DNA of 64,000 nucleotides, from contig CM039133.1 of NCBI GenBank assembly GCA_022036555.1, forward strand, positions 4,715,184-4,779,183, read 5' to 3'. Both the position numbers and the translations under genes were made by a program. This DNA comes from Microstegium vimineum. Lineage: Eukaryota; Streptophyta; Magnoliopsida; Poales; Poaceae. Shown one piece after another: positions 22,645 through 34,038 of the stretch (position 1 is its first letter; each line of letters opens with the position of its first letter). The notes under the pieces were generated by a model, which had not been told where the DNA came from, did no database searches, and was given only the letters and a program-made list of their open reading frames with translations.

Positions 22645-25600
22645 ATGCCTCGCACCAGGACTAACTCTGGATCCAACACCAGTGACAACAATAACGACAA
22701 CAACAATAACCAGCATCCTCTACCTCCACCACCTGCGATGACCCCAGAACAGATGCAAGCTCAGATGATGCAGACAATGCAAGCCATGATGCAGTTCATG
22801 CAGAATCAACCCCATCAACCTGCTGGAGCTCCACCTGTCAACAAGCGGAGGGAATTTCTGCAAGGACACCCTCCTGTCTTCTCTCATGCCAGTGATTCGT
22901 TAGAGGCGGATGATTGGTTGCGTGCGGTGGAGAAGCAACTCAACATCGCGCAGTGCAGTGACCAGGAGAAGGTTCTGTATGCTTCTGGTCAACTTCAAGG
23001 TGCAGCTCAGACTTGGTGGGAAACGTATCAAGATGCTCGCCCCAGCAATGCTCCCGCTATCACCTGGGAAGAGTTTTCCTGGAATTTCAAGGCGTGCCAC
23101 ATTCCTGAGGGAATCATAGAGTTGAAGCAAGAAGAATTCAGGAACCTTCGGTTGGGACAGATGTCAATCAGCGAGTATCATGACAAGTTCTCGTAGCTAG
23201 CTCGCTATGCTCCCAATGACGTAAGGGATGATGCTGATAAGCAGCGTCTCTTCTTGAAGGGGATCTACTATGAACTCCGGTTGCAGCTGAAGGGTAATAC
23301 ATACCCGAATTTCCAATCCTTGGTGAACCGTGCCATCGTCCTGGGCAATGAACGCAGGGAGATGGACAAGAAGAGGAAGCTTAGGGGACAAGCTTCTGGA
23401 AGCAACACTCGCCAGCATCCCAGCTATCCTTAGCAGGGTTACCAGCAGTGGTACCAAGGCACCTCCAACTTTGGGAACCATAACCCGAATCAGCAACGTC
23501 CACCGTTCCAGCAGCAAGGTGGTTACTCAGGACCTCGTCAAGGCTCATCCAGCAGTACTCCAGCAAAGACTAATGTTCCCAACACCCCCACCAAGTGTTT
23601 TGCTTGTGGTGAACCCGGACATCTTTCCTATAACTGCCCCAAGAAGCAAAACACACCAAACCCTCCGAGTCAGAACAGCAACAACCAGAGGGGAAGGTAC
23701 CAGCCACCCCCTCATAATAGGAGCGTGAACCACGTCTCTGCAGAAGGAGCTCCGGAGGCACCAGAAGTGATGATGGGTACGTTCCTTGTCAACTCCATCC
23801 CTGCTACTATTCTTTTCGATTCCGGAGCATCGCATTCTTTCATATCGCAAGCTTTCGTTAGAATGCATGGAACATCATTAGTAACAATGCAAAACCCTAT
23901 AATCGTAAATTCACCGGGTGGGGTTATGAGAACCGATTGTTACTGGTTACTGTTACTCTAAGGGGGGTAGACTTCAAAGCTCAACTTACGGTTTTGAGGA
24001 CCGCTGGGATCGATGTTATTTTGGGTTTGGACTGGATGAGAAAGCAAGATGCAGTGATCAAGTGTGATAAGAAGATAGTTGAATTGTCTACACCTACAGG
24101 AAACAGGATCAGTGTTGAAGTGGTTATGCAACCTCCACCGACAGCCGCCGTTAATCAGCATGAGGAGTTTGACAACCCAACAGATAGGGTTGTGGATGAA
24201 TTTCCAGATGTATTCCCGGAAGATTTGCCAGGTATGCCTCCCGATCGTGACATTGAATTTATAATTGAGTTATTACCTGGAACTGCACCCATAGCTAAAA
24301 GACCATATAGGATGGGAATAAAAGAATTAGAAGAACTTAAGAAACAAATTAAAGAGTTGTCGGATAAAGGTTTTATCCGTCCCAGTTCTTCACCTTGGGG
24401 TGCACCAGTTATCTTTGTTGACAAGAAAGATGGCAGTCAGAGGATGTGTGTTGATTATCGGTCACTTAATGAGGTAACTATCAAGAACATGTATCCTTTG
24501 CCCAGAATCGATGATTTGTTTGATCAGTTGAAAGGTGCTTGTGTGTTCTCCAAGATTGATCTCCGGTCTGGTTATCATCAGTTGAAGATCCATGCTTCAG
24601 ATGTTCCCAAGACAGCATTTACTACGAGGTATGGATTGTATAAATATACGGTGATGTCATTCGGTCTTACCAATGCACCTGCATACTTCATGTATTTGAT
24701 GAACAAGGTCTTTATGGAATATCTGGATAAGTTCGTGGTGGTATTCATTGATGATATTCTGATCTACTCCAAGAACGATGATGAACATGCTGAACACTTG
24801 AGATTGGTATTGCAGAAGCTCAGAGAACCAATTGTATGCTAAAAGAAGTAAGTGTGAATTTTGGCTGAAAGAAGTCGCTTTTCTTGGCCATGTTGTGTCC
24901 AATGGAGGTATATCAGTTGATCCTAGTAAGGTGGAAGATGTACTGAATTGGAAACCCCCAACCAATGTCAGTGAGATTTGCAGTTTTCTTGGGTTAGCTG
25001 GATACTATAGGAGATTCATCGAAGGATTCTCTAAGCTAGCTAAACCTATGACCGCGTTGCTTGAGAAAGATGCCAAGTTTGACTAGTCAGAGAAGTGTCA
25101 GAACAACTTTGAAGAATTGAAAAAGAGATTGACTACAGCTCCTGTGTTGACCTTGCCAGACTTGAGTCAGAAGTTCTCTATCTATTGTGATGCCTCTCGT
25201 CTTGGTTTGGGTTGTGTGCTTATGCAAGAAGGAAGAGTGGTTGCGTATGCTTCACGACAACTGAGGAAGCATGAGTTGAATTATCTGACTCATGATTTGG
25301 AGTTAGTAGTTGTGGTCCATGCATTGAAGATATGGAGACACTATCTTATTGGTCATAAGTGTGACATCTACACCGACCATAAGAGCCTAAAATACATCTT
25401 TACTCAATCAGATCTGAATTTGAGGCAACGCCGTTGGTTGGAGCTGATCAAGGATTATGATCTTGATGTTCACTATCATCCCGGTAAAGCCAATGTTGTA
25501 GCCGATGCTCTTAGCAGGAAGAGTTACGCTAATGAGATTCGGACAATACCTATGCCTGAAGAGTTGTGTGTTGAACTTGAGCATCTCAACTTGAGCATTG

Positions 25601-27062
25601 TTGCTAATGCTATGGAGATGATAGTGGAGCCTACACTAGAAAAGAAGATTCGTGAAGGTCAGTTGCAGGATAAGAATCTGCAGTTAATAGTTGAGAACCT
25701 GAAGAACGGAAAGTCACCAGGATTCCGGCTAGATGATAATGGTACATTGTGTTATGGAAAGAGGATATGTGTCCCCGACATCAAGTCTATTCGACAAATG
25801 ATTCTGCGAGAAGCTCATGAGTCCACCTATTCAATCCATCCTGGAAGCACTAATATGTACCTAGATCTCATGGAGAAATATTGGTGGGTTGGATTGAAAC
25901 GTGATGTGGCAGAATATGTAGCAATAATTGATACATGTCAGAGGGTTAAAGCAGAACATCAGAGACCCGCAGGACTGTTGCAACCGATGAAGATACCTGA
26001 ATGGAAGTGGGATGAAGTTGGTATGGATTTCATAGTTGGGTTACCATGTACTCAGAAAGGTTATGACTCAATCTGGGTCATAGTTGATCGCTTGACTAAG
26101 GTAGCTCACTTCATGCCAGTTTGAACCACTTATACGGGAGCACAGTTAGCAGAGCTGTACATGGAAAGAATAGTATGCCAACATGGAGTTCCAAAGAAGA
26201 TCGTGTCAGATAGAGGAACCCAGTTCACTTCAAATTTTTGGAGGAAAGTGCATGATTCCCTTGGGACAGTGTTGAATTTCAGCTCAGCTTATCACCCTCA
26301 GACAGATGGCAGACAGAAAGAACTAATCAAGTGCTAGAAGATATGTTAAGAGCTTGTGCTTTGCAGTATGGTACCAGTTGGGACAAGAGTTTGCCCTATG
26401 CTGAGTTCTCATATAATAACAGTTATCAGGAAAGTCTTAAGATGGCATTGTTTGAAGCTTTGTATGGACGGAAGTGTAGAACTCTGTTGTTCTGGAATCA
26501 AACGGGAGAAACCCAAGTGTTTGGACCATATGTTCTGAGAGATGCAGAAGAACAAGTCCGAGTAATTAGAGATAACCTGAAGATAGCACAGTCTTGACAG
26601 AAGAGTTACGCTGATAACCGAAGAAGAGATTTGTCTTTTGAAGTCGGTGATTATGTTTACCTGAAAGTATCACCTATGAGAAGTGTGAAACGGTTCAATA
26701 TGAAAGGGAAGTTAGCACCCAGATATATTGGTCCGTTCAAGATTCTTGAGAGACGTGGAGAAGTTGCTTATTGGTTAGAGTTACCAGAAAGCTTGTCAGG
26801 AGTTCACGATGTGTTTCACGTATCTCAACTCCAGAAGTGTTTGCGAGTACCCGAAGAACAGTTACCATTGGAGGAACTAACAGTTAAGGAAGACTTGACC
26901 TATGAGGAATACCCAGTTAAGATTTTGGAGACAGCTGAAAGAATTACCAGGAGTAAAGTCATCAAGATGTGCAAGGTGCAGTGGAATCGATATACAGAAG
27001 ACGAGACCACTTGGGAAAGAGAGGAAGATCTAAGAAAAACCTACCCTCGACTCTTTAAGTAA
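22645..27062 (+). pseudogene. Tekay gag-pol polyprotein, broken
   Basis: Gag starts at ATG 22645 with an Asn-rich stretch and a retrotransposon gag domain. It goes on to a CCHC knuckle (CFACGEPGHLSYNC, about 23595) and an aspartic protease (LFDSGASHSFIS, about 23815). RT follows, with active site FIDDILIYS (about 24750), then RNase H (IYCDASRLGLGCVL, YTDHKSLKYI). Integrase has D in GMDFIVGL, a second D in SDRGTQF, and a GPY-like stretch; a chromodomain closes it (YTEDETTWEREEDL). Breaks: stops at 23194, 23431, 25084, 26122 and 26595; frame changes near 23935, 24825 and 26310. It cannot make a full polyprotein. Confidence 0.9.
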
Positions 27063-27110
27063 GTAAAATCTGGGAATCTCGGGGCGAGATTCTTTTAAGG
27101 GGGTTAGATT

Positions 27111-30038
27111 TGTAACACCCTAAAATTGAAATTAGAAATAGATTTGAATTTGAGTTAAATTTGATTTATTTTCAAATCATTTTGTGAAGCATAGAATTAA
27201 ATAATTAAAACTAGAACTAAATATCATGTTAGGGTTCAACATGTTGTGATGCATCTCATGCCCTTGCATTTTTCTTGTGTGGTGTGGCTTTGCAAAATCT
27301 TGAAAAGAATTTCAAAATCATTTTGGAAAATCATATTTGAAAAAGAAAATAAAAAGAAAAAGGAAAAACTTCACCTCTCTCCTTTCTGCCCGAGAGCCCA
27401 ACTCGGCCTACCTCTCCCCCCCCCTTTCGCTTTCTCTCCACAACCCTCCATGTGGCCCAGTCCGACCGAGGCCTCCTTTCCCCCTGTCTCGCTGACACCG
27501 CTGTCCCACAGTCGGCGCCTCCCTTCTCTCTCTCCTTTCACTGACAGCAGGGTCCTCCTGCAAGCTCCTCCCCTCTCCTCTGTTCGTGTCCGTCCCGGAC
27601 TCCACCGCGACGTCGCGCCGCGCCGCGTCCAACTCGCGTCCGCGCTCCCCTCCGCGTCAGACTCTCCCACAGCTTCCTTTATATAGCGCCGCCCCTGCAC
27701 CGTCAGTTCCTTGCACGCACAGAAGTAGGGTCGCCATTGCCGCCGCTCTGCTGCGCCGTCAAGAAGCCGTTCCGCGCCTCTGGACGCTCCCAGCGCTTCG
27801 CCAAGCCGCGCATCGCCTTCGTGTAAGTGCCGAACACATCCCGCCTCTCTTTTCTCCCTCTGTTGCACTCTGTTGGACCTCGTCATCGTGCACCGAGGTT
27901 TCGTCGCCGCGGTTCACCGTCATCGGACCTCCCCGTCCTTCTCCGAGCCTCGGCTTTGCCCTAGTGGTGTTCGCCTTGGCCCCCTTTTGCTCACCGAGCA
28001 GATTCCCGGTCGGATTAGGTCGTCCGAGCCCTAACCGCCGTGCGCAGCGTGTCCGCTGCCGCTATGCTACGCCGGCGGCGTCTCCCATCCGTCCCCGAGC
28101 CTCGCCGTGGCTTTGGAAGAACTCGCGGCGTCATCCTCGACCTCCCGGTGTGATCGGACTCGAAAGTCATGCACTAGAGCGCCCGATCGACCTCGCGCCG
28201 CCGTGCGCCGGCCGCCGGCCATGCCGCTCCGCCGTCCTCTGCCTCTGCTCCGGCCACAGCGCCCCTCCTCCCTCCCCCTTCTAATCTGAGCCTTCCATCT
28301 CGAATCCAACCGCTCAGATCGGCCGATACCCCTTCGGGTGGTCATTTTGTTAAAGAGACCCTGAGCTTTTTCCCCTCTGAACCCGCAGTACTATGGCGCC
28401 TTCGATCTATACGCTTTCCCCTCGGGAAAACGTATTCCCTTTTTCCAGATCTGATTTAATTCGATTTAAAATAAAAACCCTAATTACAGCTTTGCCACTG
28501 ATATTCAAATGCCTATATTTTGCTCGTTTTAAACCCAAATCGATCCGTTCAAGTTGCGTTAGATCCGTAATTTTATGCTCTATCCAGTGGTATAGTTTTC
28601 ATCTATGTTAATTGCATTTGAAAATCAAAGAAAATTAATTTGCTAATGCTTTAATCCTGCCCTTTTCAAAATCTTATTTAATTTATAACTTCTTCGTTTT
28701 AGATCCGATTAGCGTGTTTCTCGTGTCTTTGTGATAGTAGAAAAGTATAGATCTGTTTTATAACCTTTTAAAAGTCTCTTTATTGTTTATGGTGTAATGT
28801 TCTGATCATGTCTTTATTGCTTCGTGTATGATTGTTCGGATGATTGCGTGGTGATGTTGATCGAGTACAGCCGGTGAGATCTTCGTTGAACAAGAGTTCT
28901 TTGCAGCAGATCAAGATCACCAAGAGCTTTGGGATCAAGGCAAGTTTAACATGGGATCATCCTTGTTACCTATTCACCATAATTCAATCTAGTCATTATT
29001 GCATGTGTCTAATTTGATTCCTATTAGATCTATACCATAGCTTTGTTATCCTTTACCTTGTCACCATGGGTTTTCATGCATATGGGTAGCTTTGCTATAC
29101 TTTACAATAATGAATTTGAGACGAATCTTGATTAATGATATATGCAACAATGAGATAAAACTGGCTTTTATAGCAACATGGAATAGGACCCCACTGTAGG
29201 GCAAAAGCTGGGATTTCAAATACAACCACGAGTGCTATATGGCTCTGGCTTTAGTTAAGTATAAAGTTTGGACTGGCATGCTTGTGGTTCGTGAAAGGCA
29301 CCTTTGCCGAGCTGGTTATGGGGTATTGCTTGTGTGGGAACCGCTGCGGTTGGTACCATCGGGGTGTCTCATATTCCCCTTTGCATTGGGTCCGTAGGGT
29401 CCGCTACATGTTAGGAAGAGCTTTTGAAAGACTTCATAATGTTCCCTGCCCACTCACCTCGGCAGTGTTATGGGACTAGCTATCCCGGGCATCTGGGTAA
29501 CATGGCTTGTGGGTAAAGTGTATAACCTCTGCAGAGTGTAAATCTATCATGATAGCCGTGCTCACGGTTACGAGCGGCCTGGAAAACTCACAGTGTAGAT
29601 GATCATGTTGTCTAATTATTAATGTGGTTTATTATATGTATATCATGTGGATATCAATTGGGTTATGTATAATTAAAGCTAAGTGTTGGTAAAACTTGAC
29701 CAAGTTAAAAGCAACCGCAGTACAGACAGTGTCAACCTTTTGAGCTTCATAACGCTATGTTACTCTTGCTGAGTACGTAAGTGCTCACTCTTGCTTTCTC
29801 AACCCCTTCAGATGGTTTGAAGACTACCGTGAGGAGTACTAGGCTAGTGGTCAACCAGTCGACGTTCCCTGTGAAGTGGAGCTTCGTTGCGAGAGTTATC
29901 TTTATTTTCCGTTGTTATGTTATTTAAATATTATTCGTTATAAGCACTCAGTGATGATACTATTTAAAGATTTGTTGGCTTATGTGTGTGATTGATCTCT
30001 GGGCACACATGAGTTATTCATGTTCAATTTTATCCTTA
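27111..30038 (+). repeat. Tekay 3' LTR, right end missing
   Basis: It starts TGTAACACCC after a purine-rich tract (AAGGGGGTTAG). It matches the 5' LTR but keeps the 564-bp block 28714-29277. It stops at ATCCTTA, 15 bp short of the expected TGTGACA end, and passes straight into Tat LTR sequence (CGTAGAAAG). Confidence 0.9.
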
Positions 30039-30378
30039 CGTAGAAAGGGGAAGAATGGACCCCCAATCTCTCTCTCTCTCGACACTTTGAACTCATTCAT
30101 ACACACTCATACTCGCACACACGTGAGCTCTCATCACGAACCTCGAAACACATACGCACGAGACCTGGAAACCAGCTTCCCTCTCTCACCAAAGCTCATA
30201 GCTCCCCTCTACGAGTTCTCCGCGCTCGGTAATACAACTCCGCAACACACTGGACGTATGGCGTTCGTGCCCGAACCAGTATAAATCTATGTGTTCTCTG
30301 AGCGTAACCATACGAACTCCGACACGCTTAGAAATTTACTCGTTGGCCGTCTAGACCCCGCCATTTTAGACACCGACA
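30039..30378 (+). repeat. Tat 5' LTR, right part
   Basis: It continues the LTR interrupted at 18618 and aligns with 41791-42116 in the 3' LTR (AGAAGAATGGACCCCCAATC, ending GACACCGACA). Confidence 0.85.
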
Positions 30379-30433
30379 GTTGGCGTGCCAGGTTGGGGAC
30401 CTTTGTGTGTCACCCGTATTTTCCAGTTTCGGA

Positions 30434-31935
30434 TGGCTGATCGCCACGTTGATTTCGCTCCGGGCTCCATTGTTCATTTTGGTAGCTTGGACTTCCAGTG
30501 CCACGGGCAGGGGGTCGACCTGGCTCTCCATCGCCCTACGGCATTCTCCGAGGTAGCCATGGACGCCATCACCGCATCCATGGCCCACCTCCATCTGTCT
30601 CCCTCTGGGGAATGAATCGCTCGTGGGGCGGACGCCCCGTGGACCGACTACCCTCAGTTCGAGCGCCAGCACGACATGCTTATGGGGCCCCAGCCAACTC
30701 AGGAGTCCCTGCAGAACCTCTACTTCACATTCAGGAGTCCCAGCCAACTCAGGAGTCCCTGCAGACCCCCGACGGCTGGACGTCGGGGGACCCGGCGGCG
30801 CAGGGCGGCGACTCAAGAAAGATGACGGCGAGTGGTCCATCGGCGCCTCCCTGACGTCATCACGGCCCTTACGCCGGGTGGAGAGACGGTCGGCACGATC
30901 CCCCGTCCTTTCAAGGCGAAGGGCGGGTCGCAGCGCGGCTGCGACCACGCGTCCACACCGGCGAATCGCGAGGCCCGCTTTTCCCCCCATTGCGGAAGGA
31001 AGGGAGGCAAGAATGATGGCATCCTGGACGAGCCATGCCCATACCACAGGATGCCGGTTAGACACACGCTTCGGCAGTGTGACAAGATGGCTGGGCATTT
31101 CCCAATCGTCGAAGAAGGGGGCAGAGGTCGCAACGATCCTTACCCCCTAGAGGACAAATGCCTCATGCTCTTCGGCAATTCGAGGACCAGCGATCAGGAG
31201 TGTCGCCAGGAGCAGGAGCAGCGCGAGGTCTTCGCGGCCGTCCCAACATCCCCTATTTTCCTCGACTGGTCGGAGTCCGACATCACGTTCGGGCGAGGCG
31301 ACCACCCGAAGCGTATCACCCATCCGGGACGCTATCCACTCATCGTGGACCCGGTCATAGGGGGCATACGCTTCACCAAGGTGCTGATGGACGGGGGCAG
31401 TGACCTCAACATCATGTTTTATAACACATTCGAGGCCCTAAAGGTACCTCGGAAAAAACTTCGCCTGGAGGGGGTTTCCTTCCATGGAATTATCCATGGG
31501 AAACCTTCCCTACCCCTCGGGCGGGTTGACCTACCCGTGACGTTCGGGGAGTCAAATAACTTCCGCAGCGAGCTCCTCACCTTCGAGGCCGCTCACTACC
31601 GTATGCCCTGCCACACGGTGTTGGGTAGGCCGTGCTACGCGAAGTTCATGGCTATTCCTAACTACACCTACCTCGAGCTCAAAATGTTGGGGCCTCACGG
31701 GGTCATCACGGTCACCTCCAAGCTTGCGGAGGCGTACCAGTGCGACGTGGACAGTTGCGAGGAGGTAATGGCCATGGCACGATGCCCGGAACTGGCGGCG
31801 GCAGATGAAGCCGTGAGCAACGAGAGAGTTGACTCCCCTAGAAAGGATAAAAGAAATCTCCAAACGAAGGCACGACCGTCGAGGCAGACGTGGACGATAT
31901 TGTCTCGTTGGGCACGGGAAACTTCACCCCCCTAG
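30434..31935 (+). pseudogene. Tat gag remnant and aspartic protease
   Basis: A short frame opens at ATG 30434 after the primer site and stops at about 30615. A second frame (30832-31935) carries a CPYHRMPVRHTLRQC knuckle-like motif and then a protease with the triad region LMDGGSDLN (about 31384). Gag is far shorter than usual for a Tat element, so much of it has been deleted. A 35-bp stretch at 31869-31903 repeats part of the RT region at 32579 with one mismatch. Confidence 0.75.
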
Positions 31936-32227
31936 AAAGGATAAAAGAAAATCCCTCGATCCGTCCAAGACGAACGATCGAGTACTGCGCATCAGCGCCT
32001 CCCTAGATCTGGAGCAGGAATCGACGCTCGTCGATTTTCTCTGCGCGAATGTCCATATGTTCGCATGGAGCCCTGCGGACGTTTCGGGCATACCGAGGGA
32101 CGTGGCTGAGAATGCTTTGATGATCCAAACCGGGGCCTAGCCGGTGAGGCAACGCTTGCGCCGTTTTGACGAGGAAAGGCGACAAGCCATCGGGGAGGAG
32201 CTCCGCAAACTTCTGGCAGCTGATTCA

Positions 32228-33437
32228 TTAAAGAGGTATTCCACCCCGAATGGTTATCTAATCCAGTTCTAGTTAAGAAGAAGAGCGGAAAATGGAGAAT
32301 GTGCATAGATTACACCAGCCTAAACAAGACGTGTAGCAAGGACCCAAACCCGCTGCCGCGCATCGATCAGATCGTCGATTCCACCTCAGGGTGCGAAATG
32401 CTTTCTTTCCTCGACGCATACTCCGGCTATAATCAAATCTAGATGGAGTTCGACCAGCTCGTGATGTCCTTCATCACGCCATTTGGTTCTTTTTGCTACG
32501 TCACTATGCCATTCGGACTCATGAACGCGGGAACCACGTATCAGCGCTGCATGCGCTCGGTTTTTGGGAAGCTCATCGGCACGACCATCGAGGCAGACGT
32601 GGACGATATTGTGGCAAACTCCAAACGAACGGAAACCATGATCACTGACCTCGAGACAACATTCAAGGCCATGAAACTCAAGCGCGTCAAGCTCAATCCT
32701 GAGAAGTGCGTGTTCGGGGTGCCGCGCGCCATGCTCCTCGGTTTCATTTTCTCCGAGCGTGGCATCGAGGCCAACCCCGATAAAGCTTCTTCCATCGCTG
32801 ACATGGGAGCTATCGGCAACGTAAAGGGGGTGCAATGGGTCATGGGGTGCCTCGCATCCCTGAGCCATTTCATCTCGTGCCTCGACGAACGAGGTCTCCC
32901 CCTTTACCGACTCCTCAAGAAGACCGAGCACTTCACCAGGACTCCCGAGGCGTAGGAGGCCCTGGACAAGCTCAAGGCGATCCTCACAAGCGCGCCCATC
33001 CTTGTACCGTCGACGCCACGCGAGGCCCTCCTCCTTTACCTCGCCGCCATCACCTAGGTGGTGAGCTCTGTCATCGTTGTCGAAAGGGAGGAGGAGGGCC
33101 ATGCGCTAAAGGTCCAGCGACCGGTGTACTTCATCAGCGAGGTACTATCAGGGACCAAGACCAGGTACCCACAAATCCAGAAGCTCCTTTACGCGGTCCT
33201 CGTCACGTGGAGAAAGTTGGCCCACTACTTCGATGGCCATCACATCACCGTCGTGTCATCTTACCCCCTCGGGGAGGTGATACAGAGCCGCGAGGCTAAG
33301 GTAAGAGTGGTGAAGTGGGGGCTAGAGCTCATGGCGGATTTTATCTCTTACGCACCACGGACGGCCATCAAATCCTAGGTCCTCGCGGACTTCGTCGCCG
33401 AGTGGACCGAGATCTAGCTGCCGCCGGCGGCAGAGAA
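32228..33437 (+). pseudogene. Tat reverse transcriptase and first RNase H, broken
   Basis: The plus-strand translation shows VKKKSGKWRMCIDYTSLNK, LSFLDAYSGYNQI and FGLMNAGTTYQRCM, typical gypsy RT motifs. The active-site Tyr of the YVDD box is Asp here (ADVDDIV, codon 32596-32598). TAG stops occur at about 32440, 32953, 33055, 33376, 33415 and 33438. The RNase H follows with PVYFISEVLSGTKTRYPQIQK. It is not functional. Confidence 0.85.
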
Positions 33438-34038
33438 CTAGGAGTTCTGGATCATATACTTTGATGGATCACTGATGAAGACTAGCGCCGGCGCCAACCT
33501 GGTTTTTGTCTCCTCGCTCGGGGTCCAACTCAAGTACATGATACGTATGTTCTTCCCAGCGTCTAACAACGTTGCGGAATACGAGGCCCTGGTAAACGGG
33601 CTACACATAGCAACAGAGTTGGGCATCAAAAGGATCGATGTGCGAGGTGACTCTCAGCTCGTGGTCGAACATGTTATGGAGTCAAATTGCCATGACCCTA
33701 AGATGAAAGCATATTGCCAGGTGGTCCGCCGCCTAGAGGAAAAGTTCGATGGCCTGGAACTCAACCACATCGCCAGAAGATACAATGAGGTGGCGGACGA
33801 GCTCGCGAAACTGGCTTCCAATCGGGGTACGGTCCCACCCGGAGTCTTCTCCAGTAACCTCCACAAGCCGTCCGTCACCTGGCATATGGATCCCGATCCC
33901 GGGATTTCGGAAACTGCCCCGGCGGAGGTCATGAACATCGAAGAGGTACAGGACGCCGCGGACGACGACCCTCCCCCCGACTGGAGGGTTCCCATCCTGG
34001 ATTGGTTGGTTCGGGAGCGCCTCCCCGACAACAGGAAC
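33438..34038 (+). pseudogene. Tat additional RNase H (aRNH-like), interrupted
   Basis: The frame encodes YFDGSLMKTSAGANLVF, NNVAEYEALVNGLHIA, VRGDSQLVVEHV and YNEVADELAKLA, the pattern of the second, archaeal-like RNase H that marks Tat elements. It runs into the solo LTR at 34039; the matching continuation is at 37336. Confidence 0.8.

Larger units (their letters stand above)
18619..30038 (+). mobile_element. Tekay-type chromovirus (Ty3/gypsy) nested in the Tat 5' LTR
   Basis: The 5' LTR is 18619-21024 (TGTAACACCC...GGTGTGACA) and the 3' LTR is 27111-30038, cut short. A primer site complementary to initiator Met tRNA follows at 21028-21039 (TGGTATCAGAGC). The pol order is protease, RT, RNase H, integrase, then a C-terminal chromodomain, which makes it a chromovirus; the LTR style and extra 5' ORF suggest the Tekay/Del group. 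The 5' LTR lacks 564 bp present in the 3' LTR (28714-29277). The last 15 bp of the 3' LTR and adjoining host bases are missing, so no right target duplication remains. The LTRs differ at few positions, so it looks fairly young. Confidence 0.9.

Noticed and set aside
30328..31098. 256-codon minus-strand ORF
   Set aside because: It is antisense to the Tat gag/protease region and has no domain.
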